This document shows, piece by piece, positions 47,246 through 57,896 of a stretch of DNA of 64,000 nt. Position numbers and translations under genes: made by a program. Under the pieces are notes generated by a model that was not told where the DNA came from, ran no database searches, and saw only the letters and a program-made list of their open reading frames with translations. The first letter of the stretch is position 1, and each line of letters starts with the position of its first letter. This stretch comes from Branchiostoma floridae (taxonomy: Eukaryota; Chordata; Leptocardii; Amphioxiformes; Branchiostomatidae): NCBI RefSeq assembly GCF_000003815.2, contig NC_049997.1, positions 6,411,204 through 6,475,203 on the forward strand. The letters run 5' to 3'.

Positions 47246-47571
47246 GTACGTGGGGTTGTTCAGAACTAGCATATGCTCTGGCGAGTTCGGTTCACTTCAC
47301 TCCCGAATTCAATAATCAAACAAGAACAAAGCTACTTAGGATGAACCCAAGCTAGTATATGTAGTCATATGAAATTACCTGTCTTACCATTCCCCATTTT
47401 AGACAAGTGTTGACATTCTGCACGCCGTTCCTAACTCGTCAAATAGTCATGAGATAATGTCATAGATCAATCTAGACATGCAAAATAGTACAGAAAATAT
47501 GTACGTCGGGTTGGTTAGGTCAAGTATGGAGTAGACTCCTTCACCGGTCCAGTGGGCATTGGCGTAAGTTG

Positions 47572-47591
47572 CAGGGGGGGGGGGGGGGGGG
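47572..47591. repeat. Poly-G run
   Basis: About 20 consecutive G lie in the intron after the G3 exon. Such runs are hard to assemble and warn of possible indel errors nearby. Confidence 0.9.
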
Positions 47592-47752
47592 GCTACGGTG
47601 ATTCGCGATTTTCAACCGGAAAAGTTCTGATGCCGGAAGAGGAATACATGCCGGGAAGCATATGTACACATCGTTATATACATATTATGTATGTATGTAT
47701 GTATATATACGCGCTGCCCATTGGGTTTGCGCCATTGACTAATTCGAACTTT

Positions 47753-47852
47753 NNNNNNNNNNNNNNNNNNNNNNNNNNNNNNNNNNNNNNNNNNNNNNNN
47801 NNNNNNNNNNNNNNNNNNNNNNNNNNNNNNNNNNNNNNNNNNNNNNNNNNNN
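47753..47852. other. Assembly gap (100 N)
   Basis: Exactly 100 N, directly left of the large inverted-repeat transposon. It hides the left flank and possible target duplication of that element, and may hold a GBP exon. Confidence 0.99.
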
Positions 47853-48598
47853 AATACAGGTCTGTTCACAATGGAAATGCAGTTCTGACTCCGCCGCTAG
47901 GAGTCGCTGCCCCAAGGAGTGTTGACATAATTAGCTTCTTATCGGCTTACCGTAGGATTAACGGCAAATCGGATTAGCGCTAATTAAAGGATTAACTAAT
48001 TCATTAAACTGTATTGGATTACGTATGGCTTAGTCTTGGTTAATGTTGATCAACTGGATATACCTACGCAAGTGTATTGTTGCATACAATACCGATGACG
48101 TGGCATTACCCTATTGGATAAGTATTTACGGTATGATATAAAGACGGAGAGTCCAGTATTGTTTACCCCAGTGCATCAGAGTCACATACATAACGATACG
48201 TCAAGATGTCTGAACTGCCAAGATCTTGTAGCTGAGTTGCTGGGTTAATGGGCGCTACGTCGCAGCTAGTACAGCTCTTGCGCGCGCAACCTATCGTCTC
48301 ACTTACCCGTGTATACAAGCGCTACGGGTTTCCTGACACAACAGCGAAAAGGAATCGGTGGACAAATACTTGATTTAGTCATTAGGTTCGTGCTGCATGT
48401 GATTCGTGAAATAATTAAAGAATGAAGCCTTTTGTGGTATGGACGCAGACAAGAGAGGTTATATGCGTTGGCGGTGCTGTGGTCATTTTCCTCCGTACTT
48501 GTAGTGTGCGTGTACTATATGTGAGACATGTTGGCTTGCCCAGGCATGTTTCATGCCTGGACCCCGCCTCCTTCTTGTCACAAGCTGTGGTGTATTAA

Positions 48599-49237
48599 CG
48601 GTGCACACACCAATTCTTCCGCGACAAAAACGTGACGAAAGGGTCTCGAGGGTCCGTGTTTGAGTTCAAATTTCTCATAATCTGCTGCGAAGTGGCATTT
48701 AATACTGGCATGGCTAAAAAGCGTAAGAAGTGATGTGCTTTTGGTGCAAATTGGTTTTGGGCCCGAGGGTCACTTCCTTGTATTTCTACGCGTTGGAAGT
48801 GAGTCGCCGTTGACCCAGATTTCCCGTCCATATGCGGTCTGTGAGCCGTGTTGGTATGCCTCGCGCGTCGGGTTATTGTAAAAATCTCAGTGTTACGATT
48901 TTCTTTATTTTTTGCCTGATTAATCTTAGGTGTATTCTCTTTCCGACAATATCAGTCATTTTCATGACTAAACTATAGGTGATGGGTTTATTTCCACGTC
49001 AAAATTACCCTTTTTGTGCATACTTTTTTGCGTGAAAAAAACTTTTCTCCCCCCAAAATTATGAAAAGTGGACAGAGTGAAGAAACTGAAACCCGGCTGT
49101 TCTTAAAGCTGGAGTGATATCCGTCATTCCCATATACGGCTTTTCTGCTTTAGATCTATTTTCTTGAAGAGACGGCCTCTCGACTTGGGGGTGCGCAGCC
49201 TCGATTTGAGACCCCAAATAAACTGGGGTGTGCACCG
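48599..49237. mobile_element. TTAA-flanked element of the same family, copy B
   Basis: The 639-bp element lies between TTAA at 48595-48598 and 49238-49241, with ends CGGTGCACACACC and GGGGTGTGCACCG. It interrupts the left arm of the large inverted-repeat transposon; the right arm keeps the empty site (GTTCAATAC near 52090-52098). Internal sequence (CAAATAAACTGGGGTGTGC) is shared with copy A. Confidence 0.88.
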
Positions 49238-49328
49238 TTAAACGCTGATTGGACGTTACAAGAGTGGAGTAGTTCATAAAGGGTCCCAGCACAGCAGAAG
49301 AAGACACTCTGATCGAGAATCACCGACA

Positions 49329-49457
49329 ATGCCTCACGCCTGTGACACCTGTAGCAAGGAATTCAGTCGAAAAGCAAACCTCGTTCGTCACCGTGAAGGG
49401 ATACACGGTGACGTTTCAGAGAGTGCTTCGGATAAAGGTACATATTACATGTCGTGA
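49329..49457 (+). pseudogene. Truncated left-arm copy of the zinc-finger ORF
   Basis: ATG at 49329 opens the same zinc finger as the right-arm ORF (CDTCSKEFSRKANLVRHREG). It diverges after GAGAGTGCTTCGGA and stops at TGA 49455-49457 after 42 codons. A splice-like AAAG|GTACAT occurs at the divergence point, so use as a first exon cannot be excluded. Confidence 0.75.
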
Positions 49458-49499
49458 GTCAGCCATAGCCTAGACATAACACATCACGAGTCACTCTTA

Positions 49500-49598
49500 T
49501 GCATACATATCATATCATATCATTTCATATCATATCATATCATATCATGCCATATCATATCATATCATGTTATATCATATCATATCATATATCATATC
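49500..49598. repeat. CATAT pentanucleotide minisatellite
   Basis: Tandem CATAT/CATATCATAT units with single variants; followed by (CA)n and (TA)n at 49602-49660. Confidence 0.95.
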
Positions 49599-49607
49599 AC
49601 GAGCCAC

Positions 49608-49668
<61 letters not shown>

Positions 49669-49689
49669 CGCATGTAGTGAGTCGCTCAT

Positions 49690-50441
49690 ACACAATGCAA
49701 CGCAACATGAGTCACTCATACACATATTCAACGCATCATGAGTTGATCATTCTGCGCGCAACTTTTATCTTGAGTTACTCATAGCCCCGGTATACATATC
49801 ACGACCTAATCTAATATGGACATAACGCATATTGTGAGTCACTAATACACATATAAAGCACAACATGAGTAACTCATTCTGTACATATACTATGAGTCAC
49901 TCATAGGCATACATGTCATATACCGAATCAAAAATACTAGTATACATAACGCATGTCGCGATCGTCAGTCGCTCGTACACAATACAACGCAAAATGAGTC
50001 ACTCATTCTGTACACAACTTATATCGTGAGTCACTCATAAGTGTGCTTAGTTACATATCTTAAGTCACACATAGCAACACATATTTTGTGAGATACTCGT
50101 ACACACATTACATATTGTCACTCATTATATACCCGATGAGTACTATGTGTCACCCCCGATGCCGAACCTATTTTGTAAGTCGCTCTTCATAGTCACTCAT
50201 ACAGTAGACATGGATAACATATCGTAACCCCCTCTTTAAGAAGCATATACATATTACATGTCATGAGTCACTCATATCCTACACGTAACACATCCGATGA
50301 GTCACATCAAGAGTCATTCCAAATATAAAAGTTAACGTATAGGTAGTCAGGAAGACTTTGAGTAACTCAAGATAAAGTTGCGCCAGAATGAGTGATTCAT
50401 GTTGCGTCGAATGAGTGACTCACGTTGCCCTGTATATAACG

Positions 50442-50493
<52 letters not shown>

Positions 50494-51045
50494 ATGAGTG
50501 ACTCATGTTGCGTTGTATATGTGTATGAGTGACTCATGTTGCGTTGTATATGTGTATGAGTGACTCAAGGTTGTGTCGTATATGTGTATGAGTGACTCAC
50601 GACATGCGTTATGCATATATTGCAATGGCTGGTGATATGTATACATAGGCTATCAATAAGTCATGATAAAAGTTGCGCGCAGAATGAGTGACTCATGTTG
50701 CGTCGAATATGTGTATGAGTGACTCATGTTGCGTTGTATTGTGTATGGACGACTCACGACATGCGATATATATACTAGGCTATGGTTGACTTACGACATG
50801 TAATATGTATGTATGTATATGTATTTTTATGTCTATAAGTGACTTACAAAATAGGGTATGTATGGTTATGAGTGACTAACGATATGTTACTTCATTCATC
50901 TATGGGTGCTTCACAATGTAAGGTTTGAGCAGAATGAGTTTGATTCATGTTGCGTTATCATCTATGAGTGACTCAAGATGAGGTATATATACATGCATGG
51001 TTATCAGTGACTCCTAATATGATATGTCTATAGATATGAGTGACC
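49690..51045. repeat. Inverted clusters of AP-1-like TGAGTCA / TGACTCA motifs
   Basis: Left of about 50340 the recurring word is TGAGTCACTCAT; right of it the inverse ATGAGTGACTCA. By eye about 16 perfect TGAGTCA or TGACTCA cores occur. Accompanying words (CGCGCAACTTTTATC and GATAAAAGTTGCGCG; ACACAATACAACGC and GCGTTGTAT) are also inverted. A (TA)n(TG)n microsatellite interrupts at 50440-50493. Confidence 0.85.
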
Positions 51046-51371
51046 GCTAGGTGCGTGATTTAGTAAGCCCAGGCTAATCTGAATCCAACTACACAAAAGA
51101 CACTATGATACTGTTTCGTAACATTGCCGATTTTATTGAACGGTGAGGAAAAGTCACAACCCTAAATCACATGTTTATTACAAAAGTTGTGCTAAGGACG
51201 ACATTTTATTAGTCACCACCAGGCCACGGCAAATTGGTCAGGGGAGTCAGTCCACGCTAAGATAGACATTTCTCCTGGCTGCGCGACAATACAAACCCTA
51301 GTAGCAAACCCCCCCTAACAAATTATTTGCCCTATTAGCCAGCGTAGTCAGTCTGGTAGAGACTAATTCTG

Positions 51372-52004
51372 TTACTTCAAGACAAGGTAACCATATTTTT
51401 TCATCAATGTTTGTTCCGAGACCCAGTTCTTACTGTGTACGATTTCAGTACTGCGATGAGGCAGCGCAGCAAAGTTTATCAGGTAAAACGTTTTGCCAGC
51501 GCGTTTCGTCTCTTTAATCACGCGTTGGGGGACATCGCTTTCGTAGTGAGTTAGTGGAATGGTCCAGTCACGGTACAGCGTCCACTCCTCCTCGTCACCA
51601 CTGTCGTAGTCATGTTCTTCACCTTCATCAGATGACCCTATTTCTGACCAATCGGTGTTCTCAGAATCGCTGTCATCCTCGGTTTCTGTCGTTGAGTGCT
51701 CATCAGGAGAACCTATCACAGAGCTGTCTTCATCTAAACTATCATCTTCCTTATCTTCTTGTGACATCATTGATTCATCGTTGTCGTCTTCAGATGAGCT
51801 GATCGGTTCTGTATCATCCTCATCAGTTGACGTATGGGAGGCATCGTCAAAGATATCAGGCGGCCGGTAATGTTCTGTCTCGGCGTCCATGACCACTTCT
51901 TCCGAAGCACTCTCTGAAACGTCACCGTGTATCCCTTCACGGTGACGAACGAGGTTTGCTTTTCGACTGAATTCCTTGCTACAGGTGTCACAGGCGTGAG
52001 GCAT
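51372..52004 (-). CDS. C2H2 zinc-finger protein with Asp/Glu/Ser-rich acidic region, carried by the inverted-repeat transposon
   Basis: This 210-residue ORF begins inside the right arm of the transposon. Residues 1-27 form one C2H2 finger (CDTCSKEF, then HREGIH). Residues about 30-140 are extremely acidic and Ser-rich. The last 70 residues are basic and aromatic (WTLYRDWTIPLTHYES, KKYGYLVLK) and I do not recognise them. It has no transposase-like catalytic domain that I can see. It may be an accessory DNA-binding protein of the element or a captured host gene. The short arm copy at 49329 shows its 5' end is part of the inverted repeat. Confidence 0.65.
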   Translation of the reverse strand: MPHACDTCSKEFSRKANLVRHREGIHGDVSESASEEVVMDAETEHYRPPDIFDDASHTSTDEDDTEPISSSEDDNDESMMSQEDKEDDSLDEDSSVIGSPDEHSTTETEDDSDSENTDWSEIGSSDEGEEHDYDSGDEEEWTLYRDWTIPLTHYESDVPQRVIKETKRAGKTFYLINFAALPHRSTEIVHSKNWVSEQTLMKKYGYLVLK

Positions 52005-55000
52005 TGTCGGTGATTCTCGATCAGAGTGTCTTCTTCTGCTGTGCTGGGACCCTTTATGAACTACTCCACTCTTGTAACGTCCAATCAGCGTTCAATACAC
52101 CACAGCTTCTGACAAGAAGGAGGCGGGGTCTAGGCATGAAACATGCCTGGGCAAGCCAACATGTCTCACATATAGTACACGCACACTACAAGTACGGAGG
52201 AAAATGACCACAGCACCGCCAACGCATATAACCTCTCTTGTCTGCGTCCATACCACAAAAGGCTTTATTCTTTAATTATTTCACGAATCACATGCAGCAC
52301 GAACCTAATGACTAAATCAAGTATTTGTCCACCGATTCCTTTTCGCTGTTGTGTCAGGAAACCCGTAGCGCTTGTATACACGGGTAAGTGAGACGATAGG
52401 TTGCGCGCGCAAGAGCTGTACTAGCTGCGACGTAGCGCCCATTAACCCAGCAACTCAGCTACAAGATCTTGGCAGTTCAGACATCTTGACGTATCGTTAT
52501 GTATGTGACTCTGATGCACTGGGGTAAACAATACTGGACTCTCCGTCTTTATATCATACCGTAAATACTTATCCAATAGGGTAATGCCACGCCATCGGTA
52601 TTGTATGCAACAATACACTTGCGTAGGTATATCCAGTTGATCAACATTAACCAAGACGAAGCCATACGTAATCCAATACAGTTTAATGAATTAGTTAATC
52701 CTTTAATTAGCGCTAATCTGATTTGCCGTTAATCCTACGGTAAGCCGATAAGAAGCTAATTATGTCAACACTCCTTGGGGCAGCGACTCCTAGCGGCGGA
52801 GTCAGAACTGCAGTTGGTCTGAACAGACCTGTATTCTACTCTCATACAGTATATGTACCTGTAGTAGAGACCACCATCGTTTGAGATAGATTATGCTAAT
52901 AACAACCTTGCCTACAAAGTCAGGGAGCCAAATTGAACACAAGCTATAGATGTTTCATGAAGGTACGAGGTCTATGAATTCATATATGTGAAATTATATC
53001 AGGTGCTTCATGAACCTGGCGGAAGGAATCACGGTGAGACAAGAACAGGAGTCAGAACTGGATGATTTCCGTGAGTTCTTCCCAGACTTCCTGTGGCTGT
53101 TACGTGACGTGTCTCTGAAGATGGTGGATGAGAGCGGCAGAGAAATGGATCCCACCGAGTACCTGAAGACTAAGGTAACATATGCGATATCTTGCATTAC
53201 TGTGGCATTTGTTTGAGATGCGTGGGGTATGACATTTTAAGGTATGCGTAGTTTAGTTCACACTGCTTAGTTCATTTATCATCTTTTATCTTTAGGTCCT
53301 TAGGCGTAATTATACGGCTATGAGGGAGTCAACCAGCGACACAGTCGGACAAGCCATACTCACATTCTTCCCATCCGTGGAGTGTGCTAAATTGGAGCGA
53401 CCCTCTGACGACCCCCAGATTATGAACGACATAGCTCAGCACACAGACAAACTGAACCCAGGATTTAACAAGGGTGTTGACGAGCTCATGAAGAAGCTGT
53501 TGGAGAAGGCACGTGCAAAGAGAGGGTACGACAAGGCCTCAGCCGTTAGTGGTGAGTACTGGGGGAGATATACCCAATATAGATAATCTTCCAAATTTCA
53601 GTTTCGGTAAAAGATTGTTTATTTTCGACTTAGTGTCGATCTCATTTTGAAAACAAATCAATTCGAAGTAAAGATTCTGAGTTGAGTGCTAGATGTTAGA
53701 TTAATAAATGTTGCATGTGATTTTCTGTCAGGTGTGGCTCTCAGCATCATGGCTAAAGAGTATGTGGAGGCGGTCAATGACCCCAACTCCATCCCTGCCC
53801 TGGACAACACATGGAAGATCACCATACAGCTGATGCAGAACAAAGCGATTGAGGAGGCGGTCCAGGAGTATAACAAGCTGATGCAGGTGAGTTCTATTGA
53901 AAACTAACCTGTTTCATAAACACTAACCGTTTTTCTGAACTGTGTTATTAGCTATTCCCAAACTTCTAAAATACGATAGAGTACTCATTCTTCTTGCGAT
54001 CCATTGTATTGTGTTGCTGCAATTTTAACAAAAGTAGGCTGGTCCCTCGGTATTCAATAACACACTGTTACAGTAGCGTTTGTGAGATGACGCATGCTTT
54101 TAAGGAGTGTTAAATGTTACTTTCTGCAGGCTGGGGTTGCTGGAGCCCGGAAGACTGAGAATGGAGAAGTTCCATTGGAGGAATATGAAGCATTGGGGGG
54201 ACATGAAGATACAGAAGGTGAAAGGTAATGACATTTCAAAACTTAACATTTATGGAAACATCTTCAAACAGATTTACACCATGCAAAAATAAATTTCAGA
54301 TAATGTAAGACTGACTTCATTATTCACTAATGGCTGACACTGGGTTGAATCATAGATAGTAATCTTATATAGATAGTACACACACATCTTAAACGTAAAC
54401 AGCACATTCCTACCTTCATTATCTCTCTACGCAGGAACATCCCGAGACAGCCTTCCCTCATGGAACTCCACAATGCGTCGTTCAGAGAAGCCACAGTCAC
54501 TCTTCTAAAGAAGGTTGGCCATTTTGGTATCAACTCAGAGAATCAGGGTACTGATGAGAGCAACTCTGTGGTGGACCAAATGCAAAATCGACTGGGTAGG
54601 CACAATTAAAACATGGGATAACTTTCCAAGACATAAAACCCTTATACAGGCTTGGTACCGTGAGGTTGATAGAAAAATGACTGAACCCAAAGGTCCGACG
54701 GGGTTATGAAAATATTTCTGCTGAACATTTCAGCCGTTTCGATAGGAAATAAAAATGTTCTATGATTATGACTGGTCATATCTATGAACAAATGATCTTA
54801 GATCTGAAAAACTGACACCCCTAAATATGATATAAAAGTCTGTAACTTGAAAAATTTGTACTATTTTGATCGTTATTGTCTTATTCATTTCAGTTCAAAG
54901 AGCGGAGCGAACGGTCGATTATATGGAAAAAGACGGCAAACCTTATCAGCAGAAGGGGCTCGTCGTTACTGGCGGGGAGCTTTTCAAGTACATCCAGCAG

Positions 55001-57896
55001 AACAAGGAAAACTCCAGGGTCTTCTGCCAGGAAACTTTCCAACGCTTGTTTGACCCAATCAGGTAGCTCAACGTTTTTTCGTTTTGTCCTGATAAGGGCA
55101 GAAATTCATTTAATATATACTTCAACATCCTGACCTCATGTGATGCACTTTACTTACTGTTTAAAGTATTTTTGTCACGACTTATAAATGCTGTATTTTT
55201 AGACATAAACATATTGCTAATGACCCATGTATTTCCATGATTTATTTTCTAGAAAACATGTTTTTAAAAGTTTAAATTTGTTGTTAATGATCCATGTATT
55301 ACTATGGTGTATTTTAGAAAACACGTAGAGACACCCCCTCCTGATTATGACTTCAAACAGTTGCTGGAAGAGCTGGACCATGCACGTCAGAAGTACAAGG
55401 AGCAGGCACGTGGTCCAGAGAAGTGGGCTGTCTTGAAGTAGATGACCAAAAACCTTGAGAAATTGGAGGCCGACTTCAAGAGGATCAAGGAATATCAGGA
55501 GAAGGTAATGTTTAATCCTCTACGAACTGTAAAATGGTGTAACAATATTCCAGAGTCTTGAGCTTGGTATGATTTTTATTTCTCTGAGTATGATGTGATC
55601 TACATGCCACTATACGTTAGTTTCCTTGCCCATATGCCATGTTATCAAAAGTCTGTAAGCAACCAACCAAGAAACATCTTGATATTACCATTATATTCTA
55701 GGTATTTAAGGAACGACAGAAGGCACGGGAGGCCGAGGCAGAGCTCAAAGCCAGGGAACAAAAGAGGGAGTTAGAGCTGCTGATGAAGCAACAACAGGAC
55801 ATGCAGAAGGCACAGCAGGAAACTTTGCAGAAAATGCAGCAACAGCACAAGGAGCAGATGGAGAAGGTACTAGAATCAGATATTCAGTTGATTATTCGGT
55901 AGCGACGATGTTGGTGGGTCTAGTGAGATGGAAACATTATTGAAGCATCCCCCAACGTTTATAGAAATGCTATTTACATTGTAGGATACATACATACATA
56001 CCTATTCAAATCAATGCTATACTGTTTGTTTCATAGCTCATGAAAGGTAGGGATAGGGAAATTACCTTCCCGAATATGTATTATACAACAATTTCGTCTT
56101 TTTAGAGAAATCAGAAAATTCAAGAATGAAGGTATTAAAACGTTTTGCACGACAACGGGTTAAACTCATTCTGTCCAAATGTGATGTAAATGATCGCCAC
56201 TTCGTCATGGATTATTCAATATTTTAATTCGAAGGTTATTCACATTTCTTTCCATTTGCCCAAAATAAGTTGATAAAAACTTCTTATTAGTTCTAAATTC
56301 AATTATATATTACGAGTAGACAATCATTACAGTCTGCAAATAGTTAAATTTGAGAATGTATTTAAAGTTAGTATACTAACTAGTTGTGCATCAATTCATT
56401 GTACCTCTACTTGTAGAAGATCTTACGATAGTCCCTGTAAATTCCTCCCCCTTAATATGACTTCCAATGGTTAGATTTTACGAAAGTTTGCTTTAGCTTT
56501 GCATAACTTCCATACAATGGATGAATTTCAGTTGAAACAGCAAGAGGCGGAGCGACGGGCGCAGGAGGAGAAGAAGATCCAAGACCTGAAATTTACACTG
56601 TTGGAGGAACAAGCTAAAGCGGAAAAGGTAAAATATAAACTCGGCACAAAAAGTTTGGAATATTGAATATGCTGATCATATTTCAGTTGTTTTTCCATCA
56701 ATTTAACTCTTTTATATCATTAGAAAGCTTGTGTGCATTTCCCGCCATGATATACAACTTATTATCATTGTAAATTCATGGTGACGAGCACCAGGCCTAC
56801 TTACATGAGGGGTCACAAAAATAAAGTGCCAAAATTACCCTACTGAAGTCATACACGCTGTTCGGTTAATTTCCATTCGTTGGTATTGACCTGTGCACGA
56901 ATACAACTTGCATAAACAGGACACATTAATCGGAGCCACTGTTACTCTTTATTCAAGTACACAAGTTGACCCAAGAGGCGTTCAATCGAGTGCTGTTGGA
57001 AGGCCATTATACCCTAACACCAGCATCATGGAGGTACTAGTAGTCTGCAATGGTCCTTGCTCTGCGTTATAATCTTGCAGAATTGCATTTAGTCCCATAT
57101 TGAAGAAGTAAGACATTGCGACTGGATAGAGAATGGAGGTTGCCTGGGATGATGATGAACCTTGTTTTTCCTCTGTCAGTTATACCGACCACATTATGGC
57201 CCCGTCGCACTTTGATATGGATATCCGAATGGCTAAATGTACTCTAATCAAATGTTCCGTATACCAAAAATGATGTGAACATTAAGGATTGATGATTGAA
57301 TTATTGGCACCAACGCTGATACCAACAGGACGATATAGTGTTAAATACAAGTAGGGAAATTTCGTCACATTTTTGGTGAGATACTCACGTCAGCAGACCT
57401 GATGCTCGTTAACACATGTACAATGAAATTGATTCAGAACTACAGAAATATTACAAACCAAAGTTAATATTCTGAACTTAGTGGCCAAGTTCATATAGTA
57501 GTATAGGTATTTTCAAGGAGCTTTTAGGGACAATATCTACAATAGCTAAATGGTTTTGAGAAACAAAAGGCCTCATTTTATTAAGTACAGTATCCTTAGA
57601 AGAATTTGATGATCGGCAAATGCACAAATCATATTAAAATTGCACTTCTCCAGCAAAAGCTAGATCAGTTTAAAACCTTTGCTCTACATTGTTTTATTGC
57701 CGGCTTGCTGTTACATCATAGTGATAAAACCCAATCTTTTCGGCTCCTGCAAATATTTGAATGAACGATCTGCTTTCACATTTTCCAGGAGCGCAATGAG
57801 AGGGAACATGCTAATATGATGGAAATGATAATGGCTCTTCAGCGGCAACAGGCAGACATGAACAAGCAGATGATGGAGTTGATGAAGCGAAAGTAG

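Larger units (their letters stand above)
47853..52835. mobile_element. Large DNA transposon with ~935-bp inverted arms, inside the GBP gene
   Basis: The left arm, 47853-49432 (937 bp after removing the TTAA element at 48599-49237), is the inverse of the right arm, 51901-52835 (935 bp), with few mismatches. The outer end reads AATACAGGTCTGTTC. Each arm carries the start of a zinc-finger ORF pointing inward; only the right arm continues into a full ORF. The middle (49440-51060) is inverted minisatellite DNA. The left flank is an N gap, so the target duplication cannot be read. I cannot assign a superfamily; long arms with internal tandem repeats recall foldback elements. Confidence 0.85.
45773..57896 (+). 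pseudogene. Guanylate-binding protein (GBP) gene with disabling lesions
   Basis: Exons: up to 46028 (5' end in gap), 47123-47245, 53003-53174, 53296-53551, 53732-53886, 54130-54224, 54435-54595, 54894-55062, 55318-55504, 55702-55866, 56532-56627, 57789-57896. GBPs are dynamin-like GTPases that coat intracellular microbes and vacuoles. The P-loop GPCRTGKS is at 45991-46014. The G2-region residues (QTFGIWMGTKVL) and the G3 motif (IVLLDSEGI) lie in different frames of exon 47123-47245. The exon expected next, with the FALAxLLSS-type helix, is not found; it may be in the 47753-47852 gap. An in-frame TAG occurs at 55439-55441, after which all exons stay open to the last stop. The tail is a long charged coiled coil. 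From 53003 to 55438 the frame is intact. It is a pseudogene, or a gene with assembly errors; the G-run at the frameshift makes sequence error possible. Confidence 0.75.

Noticed and set aside
47246..47355. Continuation of the GBP G3 exon past its donor
   Set aside because: The extra residues do not match the conserved GTPase sequence and a GTACGT donor ends the exon at 47245.
49500..51045. CRISPR-like array
   Set aside because: Repeats are short, variable and inverted about a centre, without uniform unique spacers, in a eukaryotic setting.
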